DNA from: a virus
Length of the DNA stretch: 27,618 nt
IMG/VR virus record: IMGVR_UViG_3300027631_000106
Coordinates: 1 to 27,618 of that record
Reading direction: 5' to 3' (one strand)
Both the position numbers and the translations under genes were made by a program. The notes below the pieces were generated by a model, which saw only the letters and a list, made by a program, of their open reading frames with translations, did no database searches and had not been told where the DNA came from. Positions 1-8,277 of this stretch are shown piece by piece (positions within the stretch are counted from its first letter, which is position 1; each line of letters opens with the position of its first letter).

Positions 1-3000
1 AAACCATATTAAACACTGGTGTGTATTGTGCTGGGGTTAAAGTATTATTGGTTATATTAAGTCTTACTAGTTGATTTGTAAATTGTCCGCTTGGATTATT
101 AGGATTTAATGGATATGGAAAGCAAGTAAGTAATGTTGTATTATCTATTGCTTGTAATCTCAGAAAAAAATTACCAGGTATCCCAGTTAATGTTAATGTT
201 CTACTATATATTAATGTTGCTGGGGTATTATTTGTGGAGTATTCGATGATTGTGCCTGTACTATTTGTAATTGCCCAAAGTTTAGTTGAAGTATGAGTTA
301 TATCTCCAAGAAAATTATCAGGTAATGTTATAATTGGAGTTGAAATATTTGTAAAAACATCATATTGGAAAATTTTTGTTACTAGATTACTAGCTTGACC
401 ATAAAGAAGACATCCTAATAAGCCAGTAGACTGAGGTGAAGCCGAAGGTGTAGGTGTTGGTGTAACAGTTATAGAAGGTGTTACAGATGGTGATGGTTGT
501 GGTGCCGGTACTATACTACTAGAGCAAATAGAGAATAGTGTACCTTGATCACCTCCTGGGGATCTTAAAGTTAATGTTGTATAACTTGATGGAGCTGTTA
601 TTGTTATTATACCAGCCCCTTGATTTATAGGTCCTGGTGGGTTCCATAAACTAGAACCTGTTACTACATTTCCATTTATTGTTTGATAGCACCCCTTACA
701 AAGATCAATACTAGGGATTCCTCCATTTGTAGTCCATGTAAATACTTCACCATTAATAGGATCAAAAGCAGGTCCATTAGTTCCATTATACTGTATTTTA
801 ATATTATTAACAGGTTGGTTAAAAGTTAAATTATATGTATAATCTCCTGTTATATTTCCTAGAAAAGCTGTAAATGGGGGTGCTATTAATGCATTAGTAT
901 TGATACAGCTTACAGCTCCTAAATCTCCTATAGGGTTAGTATCATCAGTTGCTGCGGGGCCTGTATATAAAGGAATTATATTGATACCATTATAATTCAT
1001 AGGGGTTGCCAGTTTTAATGGTAAAGCTACACATTCAGGACAACTTGATGTAGGGAAATTGGTATCAATACAACTTGCTAATTGAGATGAAGCTACTAAT
1101 TGATTTCCAGTAGTTTGTACTAATGTTAAATTATATGGATCAACAGTATCTACTTTATATATGTTGTACCCCATAATGTAAATGTTTCCATTTACTTCTG
1201 CTAAACTACAATCTCCAGTAATAGTTGGGGATAGCTGTTTTCTAAATTCTAATACTCCAGTAGCATAATTGTATTGGTTTATGTATGTAGCAGCACTTAT
1301 TTGGGTAGATTGGGTAAGAACAATAAGTTTATTATTTGTTGTTAATATTAACCCACCTAATGGAAGTTCTAAAACAGGTAATTTAACTTTTATAGTAAAT
1401 GTAGCTACATTTGTTGTGATGTCAAATTCTACTATAGGGATTCCATTAGCATATTGAAATAGTGGATTAGTTTGTATATTTTGTTCTGATACTTGAGTGT
1501 GTAGTGGAAGAAATGATATTTGTTTTATAGTTCCTATTAATGTAGTATTATTAATAGCAAATAGTCCTATTCCTGCATCAATCTCATTACCTAATATTTG
1601 AGGTAGAGCAATATATCTATTAATAGTTGCTGTAAAGGGGTTGCTTATTGTATTATACTCTACTATACTATAAGGACTAAGATTACTTCCATTATTATTA
1701 TATGTATATGACCATAATTTATTAGATGAATTAGCTATTACTCCTCTAGGAGGATTAGTAGAACTAGCTATTTCTAATGGTGGTACAGGTACATTTAATA
1801 GTGTAGATGTATTAGTTGTAAAATTATATGAATAATATTGACTAGTTTGGGTTTTATATAATATATTATCACATCCGTTAGTGTTAGGTCCTATTAATTT
1901 ACCTTGAGAACATGATAATATTGAATTTGCACCACCAGCGTTTATTGTGCTATTTACTAAAGTCCAGTTATATGGTGGATTTGAATTTACTGTATAAATA
2001 CGTCCTGTTGTTCCAAATGAGTCAACATAAAAAGCATAAATTATGTTATTAAACTGACCAATACCAGCTATTCCAGAACCATTAGATAGTCCTGAAGGTG
2101 GAGGATTAAGTATAGTTTCATATTCAAAGGCTCCAGTATTGTAATCGTATTGTTGAAGAGCTATTAACAAATTTGTAGTTCCAGGAGTTGGATTAGATAT
2201 ACCACCTACTAATAAAAGTTTATCAGGATTACCATTTACATCTGATGTTAACATTAGATCTCCTTGACCTTGAAAATTACTATTTAAGCTAAATTTAAAC
2301 GTAGATGTTAATTGTGTTGCCGGAGCTGTTGGAATGTTAAGTTCATAAACTTGGTAAATTGTTTGTCCGTTTATACTAGCCGGAGCAATATCTACAAGTG
2401 TATTATTGTCTTTTGCGGTTAACCCAGGAGAACCAAAACTAGGTACATTTTGAAGTGGTACGGGGTAAGAAAGGGTTCTACTTAATGTTGCTGTATAAGG
2501 AGGGTTTCCAGATAAATTCCATTCTTTAATATATCTAGTAAATTGAGGATTTGAATTTGCAGAAAAAACAGTAAATTGTTTCCATAATCTAGTTCCAGTA
2601 GAAGCAATATCATCACCCACAACATCATCAGGTAATACTATTTCTTGTTGAACATTTGTGTTAGGATCCCAAGTATAATTTTTAGTTTTAAAAGCAACTG
2701 GGTTATTATTGGTTTGAAACTGTTCATTAGTAGTATAAATTAAAGGACACACAGCTGATGGTAAAGAAGGTGACGGTGTTACACTTAACGTACGAGACGG
2801 GCTAACTGTTATACTAGGTGTAGCTGTTATTGATGGTGTTACACTTGGTGTTTTACTAGGTGTTGCACTAGGAGTAACAGTTTTAGTTGGTGTTACACTT
2901 GGTGATTTTGTTACTGTTGGTGTTGGTGATGGTGATGTTGATGGAAGCGGTGTTGTTGTATCTAGACATAAATTAATACTTGAACCGGCATATCCACCTA

Positions 3001-6000
3001 CACCTGTTATTATTACTTGAGTATAAGGATTAGTAGCAGTTACTTGAACTAAAAAATCACCAGAACTACCATAACTTATACTTCCTTGACCATTAATTGG
3101 TCCTGCCCCAACAGTATTTCCTGATATTGAGGCATTGCATGGTAATCCAGAAGCATCTGTTTGTTCACCGCAAAATGAAAGGTTAGGAGTTCCTCCACTA
3201 GTATTAAAAGTAAAATATTCACGTGAATTTATACTAGTATAATCTCCTGAACCGCAAATAAAGAATTTAATACTATTAACAGGTTGACTGAAGTTTAAGA
3301 TATAAGTATATGGCCCAGCATTTCCACCAAGTCGAAGGCTAGACTCCAAATATTGTATTCCAGTACATACAGTATTACTAATAACAGTAACAGGAAAGTT
3401 TACAATTATTAAAGGAGGTCCACTATATGTTGTACTAACAGTTAAATTTCCAACAGTTATAGTACCATTACCCGTATTAGGTAATATTTGATTTTGTACT
3501 AATGATACATCACAAGAAGTACAAGCTACTGGTGGCGCTGGTAGGATTGAAGTACAATCAATACCAAATATTGACCCGTCAAACCCTCCAGGTCCTGTTA
3601 TAGTTAAAGTAATAAATGGACTAGGAGCAGAAATAGTAAATAAACCCCCCCCACCAGTACCGGATGTTGGATTATTAGCTATAATAGTGTTTCCTGATAT
3701 TGTGCTAAGACAATTATTGGAACTTGCTATTGTTGGGGTTCCTCCACTTGTATTAAATGTAAAGGTTTCAGCAGTTGCGTATCCGGTAAGACTACCCAAT
3801 GCAGTAATAGGTAATCTAATATTATTAACAGGTTGACTAAATGTTAATGTATATGAAAAAGATGAATCTGCTCCTAAATATACTGTATTGGCAGGAGTTG
3901 TTGTATTACATGATGCCCAAGCATTAGGGTATTGACTGATGCTTCCTGTTCCACTAGCTGTTATAGTAACTCCATTTATAGTAGTACTACCACTAGGTAT
4001 TGGTAAAGTTCCTTGACAAGGAGTAGTATTAGATGTTGGAGAGGGTGTTGGCGTTGGTGTTCTTGTAGGAAACGGTGTTGTACTTGGTGTTGGTGTTTTA
4101 GTTAGTGTTACTGTCTTAGTAGGTGTTGGTGTTGGTGACGGTGAAGCCCCTATTATGTTTGGTTGAAATGAAACATTACAACAACTTGGTATCTGTGATG
4201 ATCCGGCTGCTCCAGGATTTGTAATATTTCCTTGGGTTGTATTATATGGAAATACATTATTTATTTGAATAAGAGAATAAAATGCACTAAAAATATAAAT
4301 AATATTATTTATTATAGCTAAACCCCAAGGAAAAGGAGCAGCAACCGTTATATCTTTTTCAAATTCTAAATCCCAACCTCCTGTTGCATTTGGAATATAT
4401 TGAGATATCCAAAAATAAAAAGGTGAGGTTGTTGTTTGCGTTGTTACAATAATTTTTCCATCGGTTGTATATACTATATCTCCCGACACAATTCTTTCTG
4501 AAGGTAAAGAAAATAAATTTGATATTGTTGTTGTATTATCCGGATTTAATGTAATTTGAACAATTTGTGTTACAGAAAATAGTGGAGAAAATACAGAAGA
4601 TATTAATGTTGTATCATTAACAGCACATAAACCCGCTCCTAGGGATATCCCTACTGGTAGAAGTATTTTTCTATTATATGCTGATGTAAATGGGGTTAAA
4701 GTAATATTGTATTCAAAAATACCTGTGTTATCATAAAGCCATAATTTATTAGTAGTATGGGCTATATCATCTGCCCTTCCTATAGTAGGAGAGGTTCCAA
4801 GATTTAATAAAGTAGAAATATTAGTGGTACTGTTATAACTATAAACTTTATTACCATTGCCATTATTCAAATAAATTACAGAACACTCAGGCACTACTAG
4901 GGAACCCGGTGATACACTAGGTGTAGGTGTAGGTGTTTTAGTTGGCGTTACACTAACAGTTGGTGTTTTTGTTATACTAATAGTTGGAGTAACAGTACGT
5001 GTTGGTGTTACACTAGGTGTAGTACTTGGCGTTGTTGAAACACTAATAGTTGGTGTTTTAGTTGGTGTAATACTAGGAGTAACAGATGGTGTTGCCGATG
5101 GTGAAATTGATGGAAATATAGGAAATGTTGAAGTACTTACGGTTGCAGTAGGTGTTATTGACACGGTTGCTGTAGGTGTTGTACTAGGTGTTGGTGCAGG
5201 ACCAAACACTACATCCATACATAAATCTGCAGGTTCAGGTAAAGAACCACTAACAGAAGTAGCTGATGGGGTTGGTGTTGGGGTAGGTGAAATATCAGGA
5301 GTAACACATTCTTCTTCTATACATGCACTTCCTGTATAAAATGTTACAGCAGGATTTCCTGCAGATGGATTGCTACCACATACTTGAATTGTTTGTTGTG
5401 GAGCTATTGTAAACTGAGCTCCAACAAATCCATTACAAGTTGTATAAAAACTTTGGTATGAACTAAATTCACTAGTATTAATATAAGTAATACATTTACA
5501 TTCAGGAGATCCAGGTGATGTAGTTGGGCTAGGTGTAATGCTAATTGTTGCTGTTGGTGTTGCACTAGGTGTCTTACTAATTAAAGGATAAGTAGTAGAT
5601 GACGGAGTAACTGTTATAGTTGGAGTTACTGTTTGAGTAGGAAATGGTGTTTGTGTTACAGTTGGTGTTACACTAGGTGATGGTGAGATACATGTACCAC
5701 AATCTTCACATGTTTTATATACAGTTTCATCTATTATTGCTATAGTAGGGTTACCGTCAGTAACTGTTAATACAGTATAACAATTACCTAATGAGTCTTG
5801 AAATATATCTCCAGGGACTACATTATTATTAACAACTATTTGAGTAATTGCTTTATCACAACAGCTTTCAACTAACCAAACTGTAGTAGGTTCTTTAGGA
5901 TCACATGGTGGTAAATCGATTAAACAATCATCACAAGTTTTATAAAGAGGTACAAGATCTGGGAGGAATATATTTGGCGTAGCGTTAGTTGGAGCTATTA

Positions 6001-6124
6001 CTTGATAGCAATTACTTAAAGAATCTTGAAAAATTATACCTGCATATAAAATAGGGGTATATTTAATAACTTTAGTAATAGAAGGATTGCAGCAACTTTG
6101 GACTAGCCAGTTATATAGAGCCAT
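1..6124 (-). CDS. Giant mosaic Thr/Ser/Pro-linker adhesin / tail-fibre-type protein (C-terminus beyond left edge)
   Basis: Reading leftward from the ATG at 6122-6124, I translated every line to the window edge and met no stop: at least 2,041 codons. The N-terminus has two tandem Cys-rich repeats (residues about 6-67 and 83-142; W-LV-SCC, FQDS-NCY, YKTC-DC). A third Cys-rich module follows at about 204-272. Next come linkers built from T-P-S/T steps (about 146-203, 309-407, 660-702, 1057-1120, 1876-1900). These separate beta-rich modules: three copies of a QPVN(N/S)I module and four segments with a (N/S/T)(K/R)LW motif, which look like beta-propeller blades. No signal peptide or membrane helix is visible. 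It follows fibre and baseplate-type genes, and 52 nt lie between its start and a promoter-like motif. A virion adhesin or tail-fibre role is inferred from architecture and position; I cannot name a characterised homologue. The total length is unknown. Confidence 0.9.
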   Translation of the reverse strand, partial: MALYNWLVQSCCNPSITKVIKYTPILYAGIIFQDSLSNCYQVIAPTNATPNIFLPDLVPLYKTCDDCLIDLPPCDPKEPTTVWLVESCCDKAITQIVVNNNVVPGDIFQDSLGNCYTVLTVTDGNPTIAIIDETVYKTCEDCGTCISPSPSVTPTVTQTPFPTQTVTPTITVTPSSTTYPLISKTPSATPTATISITPSPTTSPGSPECKCITYINTSEFSSYQSFYTTCNGFVGAQFTIAPQQTIQVCGSNPSAGNPAVTFYTGSACIEEECVTPDISPTPTPTPSATSVSGSLPEPADLCMDVVFGPAPTPSTTPTATVSITPTATVSTSTFPIFPSISPSATPSVTPSITPTKTPTISVSTTPSTTPSVTPTRTVTPTISITKTPTVSVTPTKTPTPTPSVSPGSLVVPECSVIYLNNGNGNKVYSYNSTTNISTLLNLGTSPTIGRADDIAHTTNKLWLYDNTGIFEYNITLTPFTSAYNRKILLPVGISLGAGLCAVNDTTLISSVFSPLFSVTQIVQITLNPDNTTTISNLFSLPSERIVSGDIVYTTDGKIIVTTQTTTSPFYFWISQYIPNATGGWDLEFEKDITVAAPFPWGLAIINNIIYIFSAFYSLIQINNVFPYNTTQGNITNPGAAGSSQIPSCCNVSFQPNIIGASPSPTPTPTKTVTLTKTPTPSTTPFPTRTPTPTPSPTSNTTPCQGTLPIPSGSTTINGVTITASGTGSISQYPNAWASCNTTTPANTVYLGADSSFSYTLTFSQPVNNIRLPITALGSLTGYATAETFTFNTSGGTPTIASSNNCLSTISGNTIIANNPTSGTGGGGLFTISAPSPFITLTITGPGGFDGSIFGIDCTSILPAPPVACTSCDVSLVQNQILPNTGNGTITVGNLTVSTTYSGPPLIIVNFPVTVISNTVCTGIQYLESSLRLGGNAGPYTYILNFSQPVNSIKFFICGSGDYTSINSREYFTFNTSGGTPNLSFCGEQTDASGLPCNASISGNTVGAGPINGQGSISYGSSGDFLVQVTATNPYTQVIITGVGGYAGSSINLCLDTTTPLPSTSPSPTPTVTKSPSVTPTKTVTPSATPSKTPSVTPSITATPSITVSPSRTLSVTPSPSLPSAVCPLIYTTNEQFQTNNNPVAFKTKNYTWDPNTNVQQEIVLPDDVVGDDIASTGTRLWKQFTVFSANSNPQFTRYIKEWNLSGNPPYTATLSRTLSYPVPLQNVPSFGSPGLTAKDNNTLVDIAPASINGQTIYQVYELNIPTAPATQLTSTFKFSLNSNFQGQGDLMLTSDVNGNPDKLLLVGGISNPTPGTTNLLIALQQYDYNTGAFEYETILNPPPSGLSNGSGIAGIGQFNNIIYAFYVDSFGTTGRIYTVNSNPPYNWTLVNSTINAGGANSILSCSQGKLIGPNTNGCDNILYKTQTSQYYSYNFTTNTSTLLNVPVPPLEIASSTNPPRGVIANSSNKLWSYTYNNNGSNLSPYSIVEYNTISNPFTATINRYIALPQILGNEIDAGIGLFAINNTTLIGTIKQISFLPLHTQVSEQNIQTNPLFQYANGIPIVEFDITTNVATFTIKVKLPVLELPLGGLILTTNNKLIVLTQSTQISAATYINQYNYATGVLEFRKQLSPTITGDCSLAEVNGNIYIMGYNIYKVDTVDPYNLTLVQTTGNQLVASSQLASCIDTNFPTSSCPECVALPLKLATPMNYNGINIIPLYTGPAATDDTNPIGDLGAVSCINTNALIAPPFTAFLGNITGDYTYNLTFNQPVNNIKIQYNGTNGPAFDPINGEVFTWTTNGGIPSIDLCKGCYQTINGNVVTGSSLWNPPGPINQGAGIITITAPSSYTTLTLRSPGGDQGTLFSICSSSIVPAPQPSPSVTPSITVTPTPTPSASPQSTGLLGCLLYGQASNLVTKIFQYDVFTNISTPIITLPDNFLGDITHTSTKLWAITNSTGTIIEYSTNNTPATLIYSRTLTLTGIPGNFFLRLQAIDNTTLLTCFPYPLNPNNPSGQFTNQLVRLNITNNTLTPAQYTPVFNMV
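425..500 (-). repeat. Thr/Ser/Pro linker
   Basis: About 25 codons of SPSVTPSITVTPTPTP-type sequence between the third QPVN module and the last propeller-like segment, which runs off the left edge. Confidence 0.65.
525..1045 (-). repeat. QPVN-type beta module, copy 3
   Basis: Contains TFNQPVNNIKI (795-826), EVFTWTTNGGIP, INGN and a closing LTLRSPGG. It is more diverged than copies 1 and 2 but keeps the same order of landmarks. Confidence 0.65.
2765..2955 (-). repeat. Thr/Ser/Pro linker
   Basis: About 63 codons of SPSPTPTV, SVTPTK and TPSIT units between the second QPVN module and the next propeller-like segment. At DNA level it is close to the linker at 4905-5210. Confidence 0.7.
2980..3530 (-). 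repeat. QPVN-type beta module, copy 2
   Basis: Contains NFSQPVNSIKF (3266-3295), EYFTFNTSGGTP, ISGN and a closing VIITGVGG. It starts with a C-x-x-C pair (ACTSCD) near 3520, as copy 3 starts with CPEC. Confidence 0.7.
3556..4020 (-). repeat. QPVN-type beta module, copy 1
   Basis: Landmarks in order are a YTLTFSQPVNNIR segment (3815-3850), ETFTFNTSGGTP, ISGN, a Gly-rich stretch and a closing ITLTITGPGG. The same order recurs at 2980-3530 and 525-1045, so these are repeated domains of about 150-180 residues. Confidence 0.7.
4025..4145 (-). repeat. Thr/Ser/Pro linker
   Basis: About 40 codons of TPTPTK / TPFPTR units between the first propeller-like segment and the first QPVN module. Confidence 0.7.
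4905..5210 (-). repeat. Thr/Ser/Pro linker (longest)
   Basis: About 100 codons of TPS/TPT units with interspersed K, R, V and I (SVTPTK, TISVST types). It lies between the N-terminal Cys-rich part and the first propeller-like segment. Confidence 0.75.
5515..5690 (-). repeat. Thr/Ser/Pro linker 1 (tandem degenerate repeat)
   Basis: Codes for repeated units of the VTPT, ITVTPS and TPSAT type. The DNA is a degenerate tandem repeat of about 12-18 bases, seen on the + strand as ggtgtt / ggtgta units. Confidence 0.75.
5699..5878 (-). repeat. Cys-rich N-terminal repeat, copy 2 of the giant protein
   Basis: Residues 83-142. It carries the same W-L-V-x-S-C-C / F-Q-D-S-L-x-N-C-Y / Y-K-T-C-x-D-C landmarks as copy 1. 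It ends in CGTC just before the first Thr/Pro linker. Confidence 0.8.
5924..6109 (-). repeat. Cys-rich N-terminal repeat, copy 1 of the giant protein
   Basis: Residues 6-67. The pattern is W-L-V-x-S-C-C, then F-Q-D-S-L-x-N-C-Y, then Y-K-T-C-x-D-C. It matches the next copy in order and spacing, so it is an internal domain duplication. Confidence 0.8.
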
Positions 6125-6176
6125 TATAGAATATTTTATTATTTACTATGATTTATTACACGACAGTGTTTCATAG

Positions 6177-6185
6177 TATAAATAT
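6177..6185 (-). promoter_or_regulatory. ATATTTATA motif upstream of the giant gene
   Basis: The minus strand reads ATATTTATA, with 52 nt between it and the start codon at 6124. It is one of ten such motifs at gene junctions here. A promoter role is inferred. Confidence 0.4.
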
Positions 6186-6199
6186 GGCGGTACGATTAG

Positions 6200-6364
6200 T
6201 TACTTTTTACTTTGTGGTGTAATTTCGTTTTGAGATTGCTCTTTTTGTGCTACTAATTCTTCTAATTTAGTTTGAAGTGAAGCAATTGCTTTAGCATCTT
6301 TTCCTAAAATTTGAATGTGTTCAAGAGAAGAACGTAATACGATTAATTCTTGTAGTGTAAACAT
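6200..6364 (-). CDS. 54-residue hypothetical protein, predicted helical
   Basis: ATG at 6362-6364, TAA at 6200-6202, 54 residues. It starts MFTLQELIVLRSSLEHIQIL and continues with a heptad-like helix (IASLQTKLEELVAQKEQ) and a polar Lys-rich tail. It is probably a short coiled coil or helical hairpin; I do not recognise the family. It lies between the collagen-like fibre gene and the giant gene, so it may be a small structural or chaperone partner of one of them (inference from position only). The leader is A/T-rich with no Shine-Dalgarno sequence. Confidence 0.7.
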   Translation of the reverse strand: MFTLQELIVLRSSLEHIQILGKDAKAIASLQTKLEELVAQKEQSQNEITPQSKK

Positions 6365-6394
6365 AACTTGTAATTTTAATTAATTTATAATTTT

Positions 6395-7141
6395 TTATGA
6401 CCAAATAAAAATCTCATTTGTATCTGTAGATACATATGTATTCCCATATCCATAAGTACTACCACCATAAGATGGAGTCGCTGGGAGGTCATTTAGTAAT
6501 CCATATTGTGTTGTATTGATATACCCATCAGTAGCACCAAATGAGGTTGATAGGAAATTTAAACTTGATTGCAATACCCATCTATTTTCTGGTGTTCCAT
6601 AACCAAAAGCATGGCCTGACCCGTCTATATTGTTTTGTATAATAATACCCCCATCAACATCCGATGATGATCCTGATGCTAAAAGAGCAAATTGCCCTAA
6701 ATTTACAGCAGTTGATGGAATATTTGTTAATCCACTACCATCTCCAGCAAATGAACCAGTAAATGATCCTGTAGTATAGGAACTAGTAAAGGCGTCAAAA
6801 GAAGATGTGGTTACAAGAGAACCTGTATCAAATGATTGAGAAGGTAGATTTGTTAATCCACTACCATCTCCAGCAAAGGCACCTGAAAATGAACCAGTAG
6901 TATACGAGCTAGTAAAGGCGTCAAAAGAGGAAGTAGTAACAAATGAACCCGTATTAATAAGAGAACCTGTCGATACGGGTCCTGGTGGTCCTTGAGGTCC
7001 AGGAGTAACAATTTCAACAACATTAGTGACTTGTTGAGGTATAACCAGTATATTGCTAATATCATTATTAACATCTACTGTGTTAAATGTACTCTCTACA
7101 CTAACACTATTAATTGTATTATTGATTTGGATTTGACTCAT
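6395..7141 (-). CDS. Collagen-like phage tail-fibre protein
   Basis: 248 residues. The N-terminus (about 1-46) is rich in N, I and V and probably attaches to the virion. A short collagen-type G-x-y run follows at 48-55 (GPQGPPGP), then two copies of a 42-residue Ser/Thr/Gly repeat (66-107 and from 108) with SSFDAFTSSYTTGSF and AGDGSGLTN. The C-terminal part (about 150-248) is Gly/Tyr/Asn-rich, contains GSGHAFGYGTPENRW and may form the fibre tip. The ATG shares its A with the stop of the preceding gene (TAATG), which suggests translational coupling. Collagen-like segments and GDGSGLTN repeats are usual in aquatic phage tail fibres. The receptor is unknown. Confidence 0.8.
   Translation of the reverse strand: MSQIQINNTINSVSVESTFNTVDVNNDISNILVIPQQVTNVVEIVTPGPQGPPGPVSTGSLINTGSFVTTSSFDAFTSSYTTGSFSGAFAGDGSGLTNLPSQSFDTGSLVTTSSFDAFTSSYTTGSFTGSFAGDGSGLTNIPSTAVNLGQFALLASGSSSDVDGGIIIQNNIDGSGHAFGYGTPENRWVLQSSLNFLSTSFGATDGYINTTQYGLLNDLPATPSYGGSTYGYGNTYVSTDTNEIFIWS
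6716..6820 (-). repeat. 126-nt fibre repeat, copy 2 (partial)
   Basis: Codes for residues 108-142 and matches the first 35 residues of copy 1 apart from a few substitutions (F to L, SGA to TGS, L to I). Confidence 0.8.
6821..6946 (-). repeat. 126-nt fibre repeat, copy 1
   Basis: Codes for residues 66-107 of the collagen-like fibre. The next copy is nearly identical at DNA level, including the segment that encodes AGDGSGLTN. Confidence 0.8.
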
Positions 7142-7521
7142 TAGCTTAGTACAGTAACTTCTTTACTTAATCTAACTTTACCTTCAAGTATTCTATTCAC
7201 TAGAGGACAATCTCCACTTCCGGAAATTATATCTAAATCATAAACAGCATCGTAAAAATTAAACATAGAAGAAGTACATGAAGCAATGTATATAGTGATC
7301 CCACCAGATACAGCATTAGACATATTTAACCCAGTACCATCTGGGTTTAGGCTACTGCTTAAAGTAATGATAGGGATACTAGAGCTATATGAGTTTCTAA
7401 TTTGCATTTTAGAACTATATTGAGTAAGATCAACAGGTACCCCAAGATTATCTTTATAGATTAGTGGGATATCAACTGTTGAACCTTGTTCAATTGTAAA
7501 AGAATATTTACCTGCGGCCAT
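7141..7521 (-). CDS. Small beta-rich virion protein, baseplate/fibre-type
   Basis: 126 residues. The N-terminus (KYSFTIEQGSTVDIPLIYKD, then VDLTQYSSKMQIRNS) fits a recurring phage pattern: a short beta domain at the start of baseplate or fibre-associated proteins, like the N-terminal domain of BppU-type upper baseplate proteins. The rest alternates hydrophobic and polar residues as beta strands do, and ends in EGKVRLSKEVTVLS. It lies between PhoH and the collagen-like fibre gene and overlaps the latter by one base. A role as a virion component near the fibres is inferred. An ATATTTATC motif with a 20-nt spacer precedes the ATG. No enzyme motif is present. Confidence 0.7.
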   Translation of the reverse strand: MAAGKYSFTIEQGSTVDIPLIYKDNLGVPVDLTQYSSKMQIRNSYSSSIPIITLSSSLNPDGTGLNMSNAVSGGITIYIASCTSSMFNFYDAVYDLDIISGSGDCPLVNRILEGKVRLSKEVTVLS

Positions 7522-7541
7522 ATGTGTGTGGAATTACTATC

Positions 7542-7550
7542 GATAAATAT
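7542..7550 (-). promoter_or_regulatory. ATATTTATC motif upstream of the small beta-rich gene
   Basis: The minus strand reads ATATTTATC, one base off the ATATTTATA form, with a 20-nt spacer to the ATG at 7521. It lies in the short gap after the PhoH gene. Confidence 0.35.
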
Positions 7551-7560
7551 TAATTAATTA

Positions 7561-8247
7561 TTAGTCTCTGAATTCTTGGTATACTTGAAGTATGGGAGAT
7601 ACTATTTCATGTCTGTGGTTAGCTTTTAAAGCAAATACTTTAAATCCTTTTACATGTTCCTCAACTCTAGTTAAAAATGAAAACCCTGTGTCTTTTTTAG
7701 TTTTTAAGTCTATTTGAGCTAAATCTCCACATATTACCATTTTAGATCCCTTACCTAGTCTTCCTAAGACAGTTTCCATTTGATCGTGTGTAACGTTTTG
7801 TGCTTCATCTACTATAACAAATGATTTAACAAATGTTCTACCACGCATAAAGGCAAATGGTACTATTTCAATGTTGCCGTTTTCTAATTCTTTATCAACT
7901 TTTTCTTTACCGTATAACATATAAAGATTATGATAAATTGGAGCCAACCATGGATCCATTTTTTCCTTTAAATCGCCGGGTAAAAATCCTAATTCTTCTT
8001 TAGCTACTGTAGGTCTTGTTATTACAATTTTATCTACTTCGCGCTTAAATAGCATATCTAACGCGGCTTGAACGGCAACAAGTGTTTTTCCGCTACCGGC
8101 CATTCCTTTTAATACTACTACGGGATTCTCTACGATTAAAGCTTTCGCTTCTTTTTGTTCTTCATTAAGTTGAAGGTTGAACTTAATTGGGTTTTTTGGT
8201 TTTCTCTTTGGAGTGAAAACTTCATCGGTGTGATGGTTTGAAGCCAT
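7561..8247 (-). CDS. phoH: PhoH-like P-loop ATPase
   Basis: 228 residues, one P-loop NTPase domain. Walker A is GMAGSGKT (48-55), Walker B is VIVDEAQN (144-151), followed by GDLAQID (174-180) and a C-terminal ANHRHEIV. These are the usual landmarks of PhoH/RNA-helicase-related ATPases. After a basic N-terminus, LNEEQKEAKALI at 27-38 matches the Q-motif-like start of the domain. There is no PIN domain, so this is the short phage form. Phage PhoH is common in aquatic phages; its function is not settled, and RNA metabolism or phosphate stress have been proposed. It forms its own unit: a terminator (8278-8307) and an ATATTTATA motif lie directly upstream. Confidence 0.92.
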   Translation of the reverse strand: MASNHHTDEVFTPKRKPKNPIKFNLQLNEEQKEAKALIVENPVVVLKGMAGSGKTLVAVQAALDMLFKREVDKIVITRPTVAKEELGFLPGDLKEKMDPWLAPIYHNLYMLYGKEKVDKELENGNIEIVPFAFMRGRTFVKSFVIVDEAQNVTHDQMETVLGRLGKGSKMVICGDLAQIDLKTKKDTGFSFLTRVEEHVKGFKVFALKANHRHEIVSPILQVYQEFRD

Positions 8248-8267
8248 AATGTAACGTTTTGGTTTCG

Positions 8268-8276
8268 TATAAATAT
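8268..8276 (-). promoter_or_regulatory. ATATTTATA motif upstream of phoH
   Basis: The minus strand reads ATATTTATA with a 20-nt spacer to the phoH ATG. The T-tract of the capsid-gene terminator ends one base upstream, so a terminator and a promoter-like element abut. Confidence 0.45.
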
Positions 8277-8277
8277 G

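Noticed and set aside
1269-1457. 62-codon + strand frame
   Set aside because: It lies antisense to the giant mosaic gene, whose frame is continuous through it.
425-5690. Repeat clusters that could be taken for a CRISPR array or satellite DNA
   Set aside because: Units are degenerate, a multiple of three, without unique spacers of constant length, and stay in frame as Thr/Pro-rich protein.
6853-7074. 73-codon Leu-rich frame on the minus strand
   Set aside because: It is an out-of-frame shadow of the collagen-like fibre gene and of its repeats.
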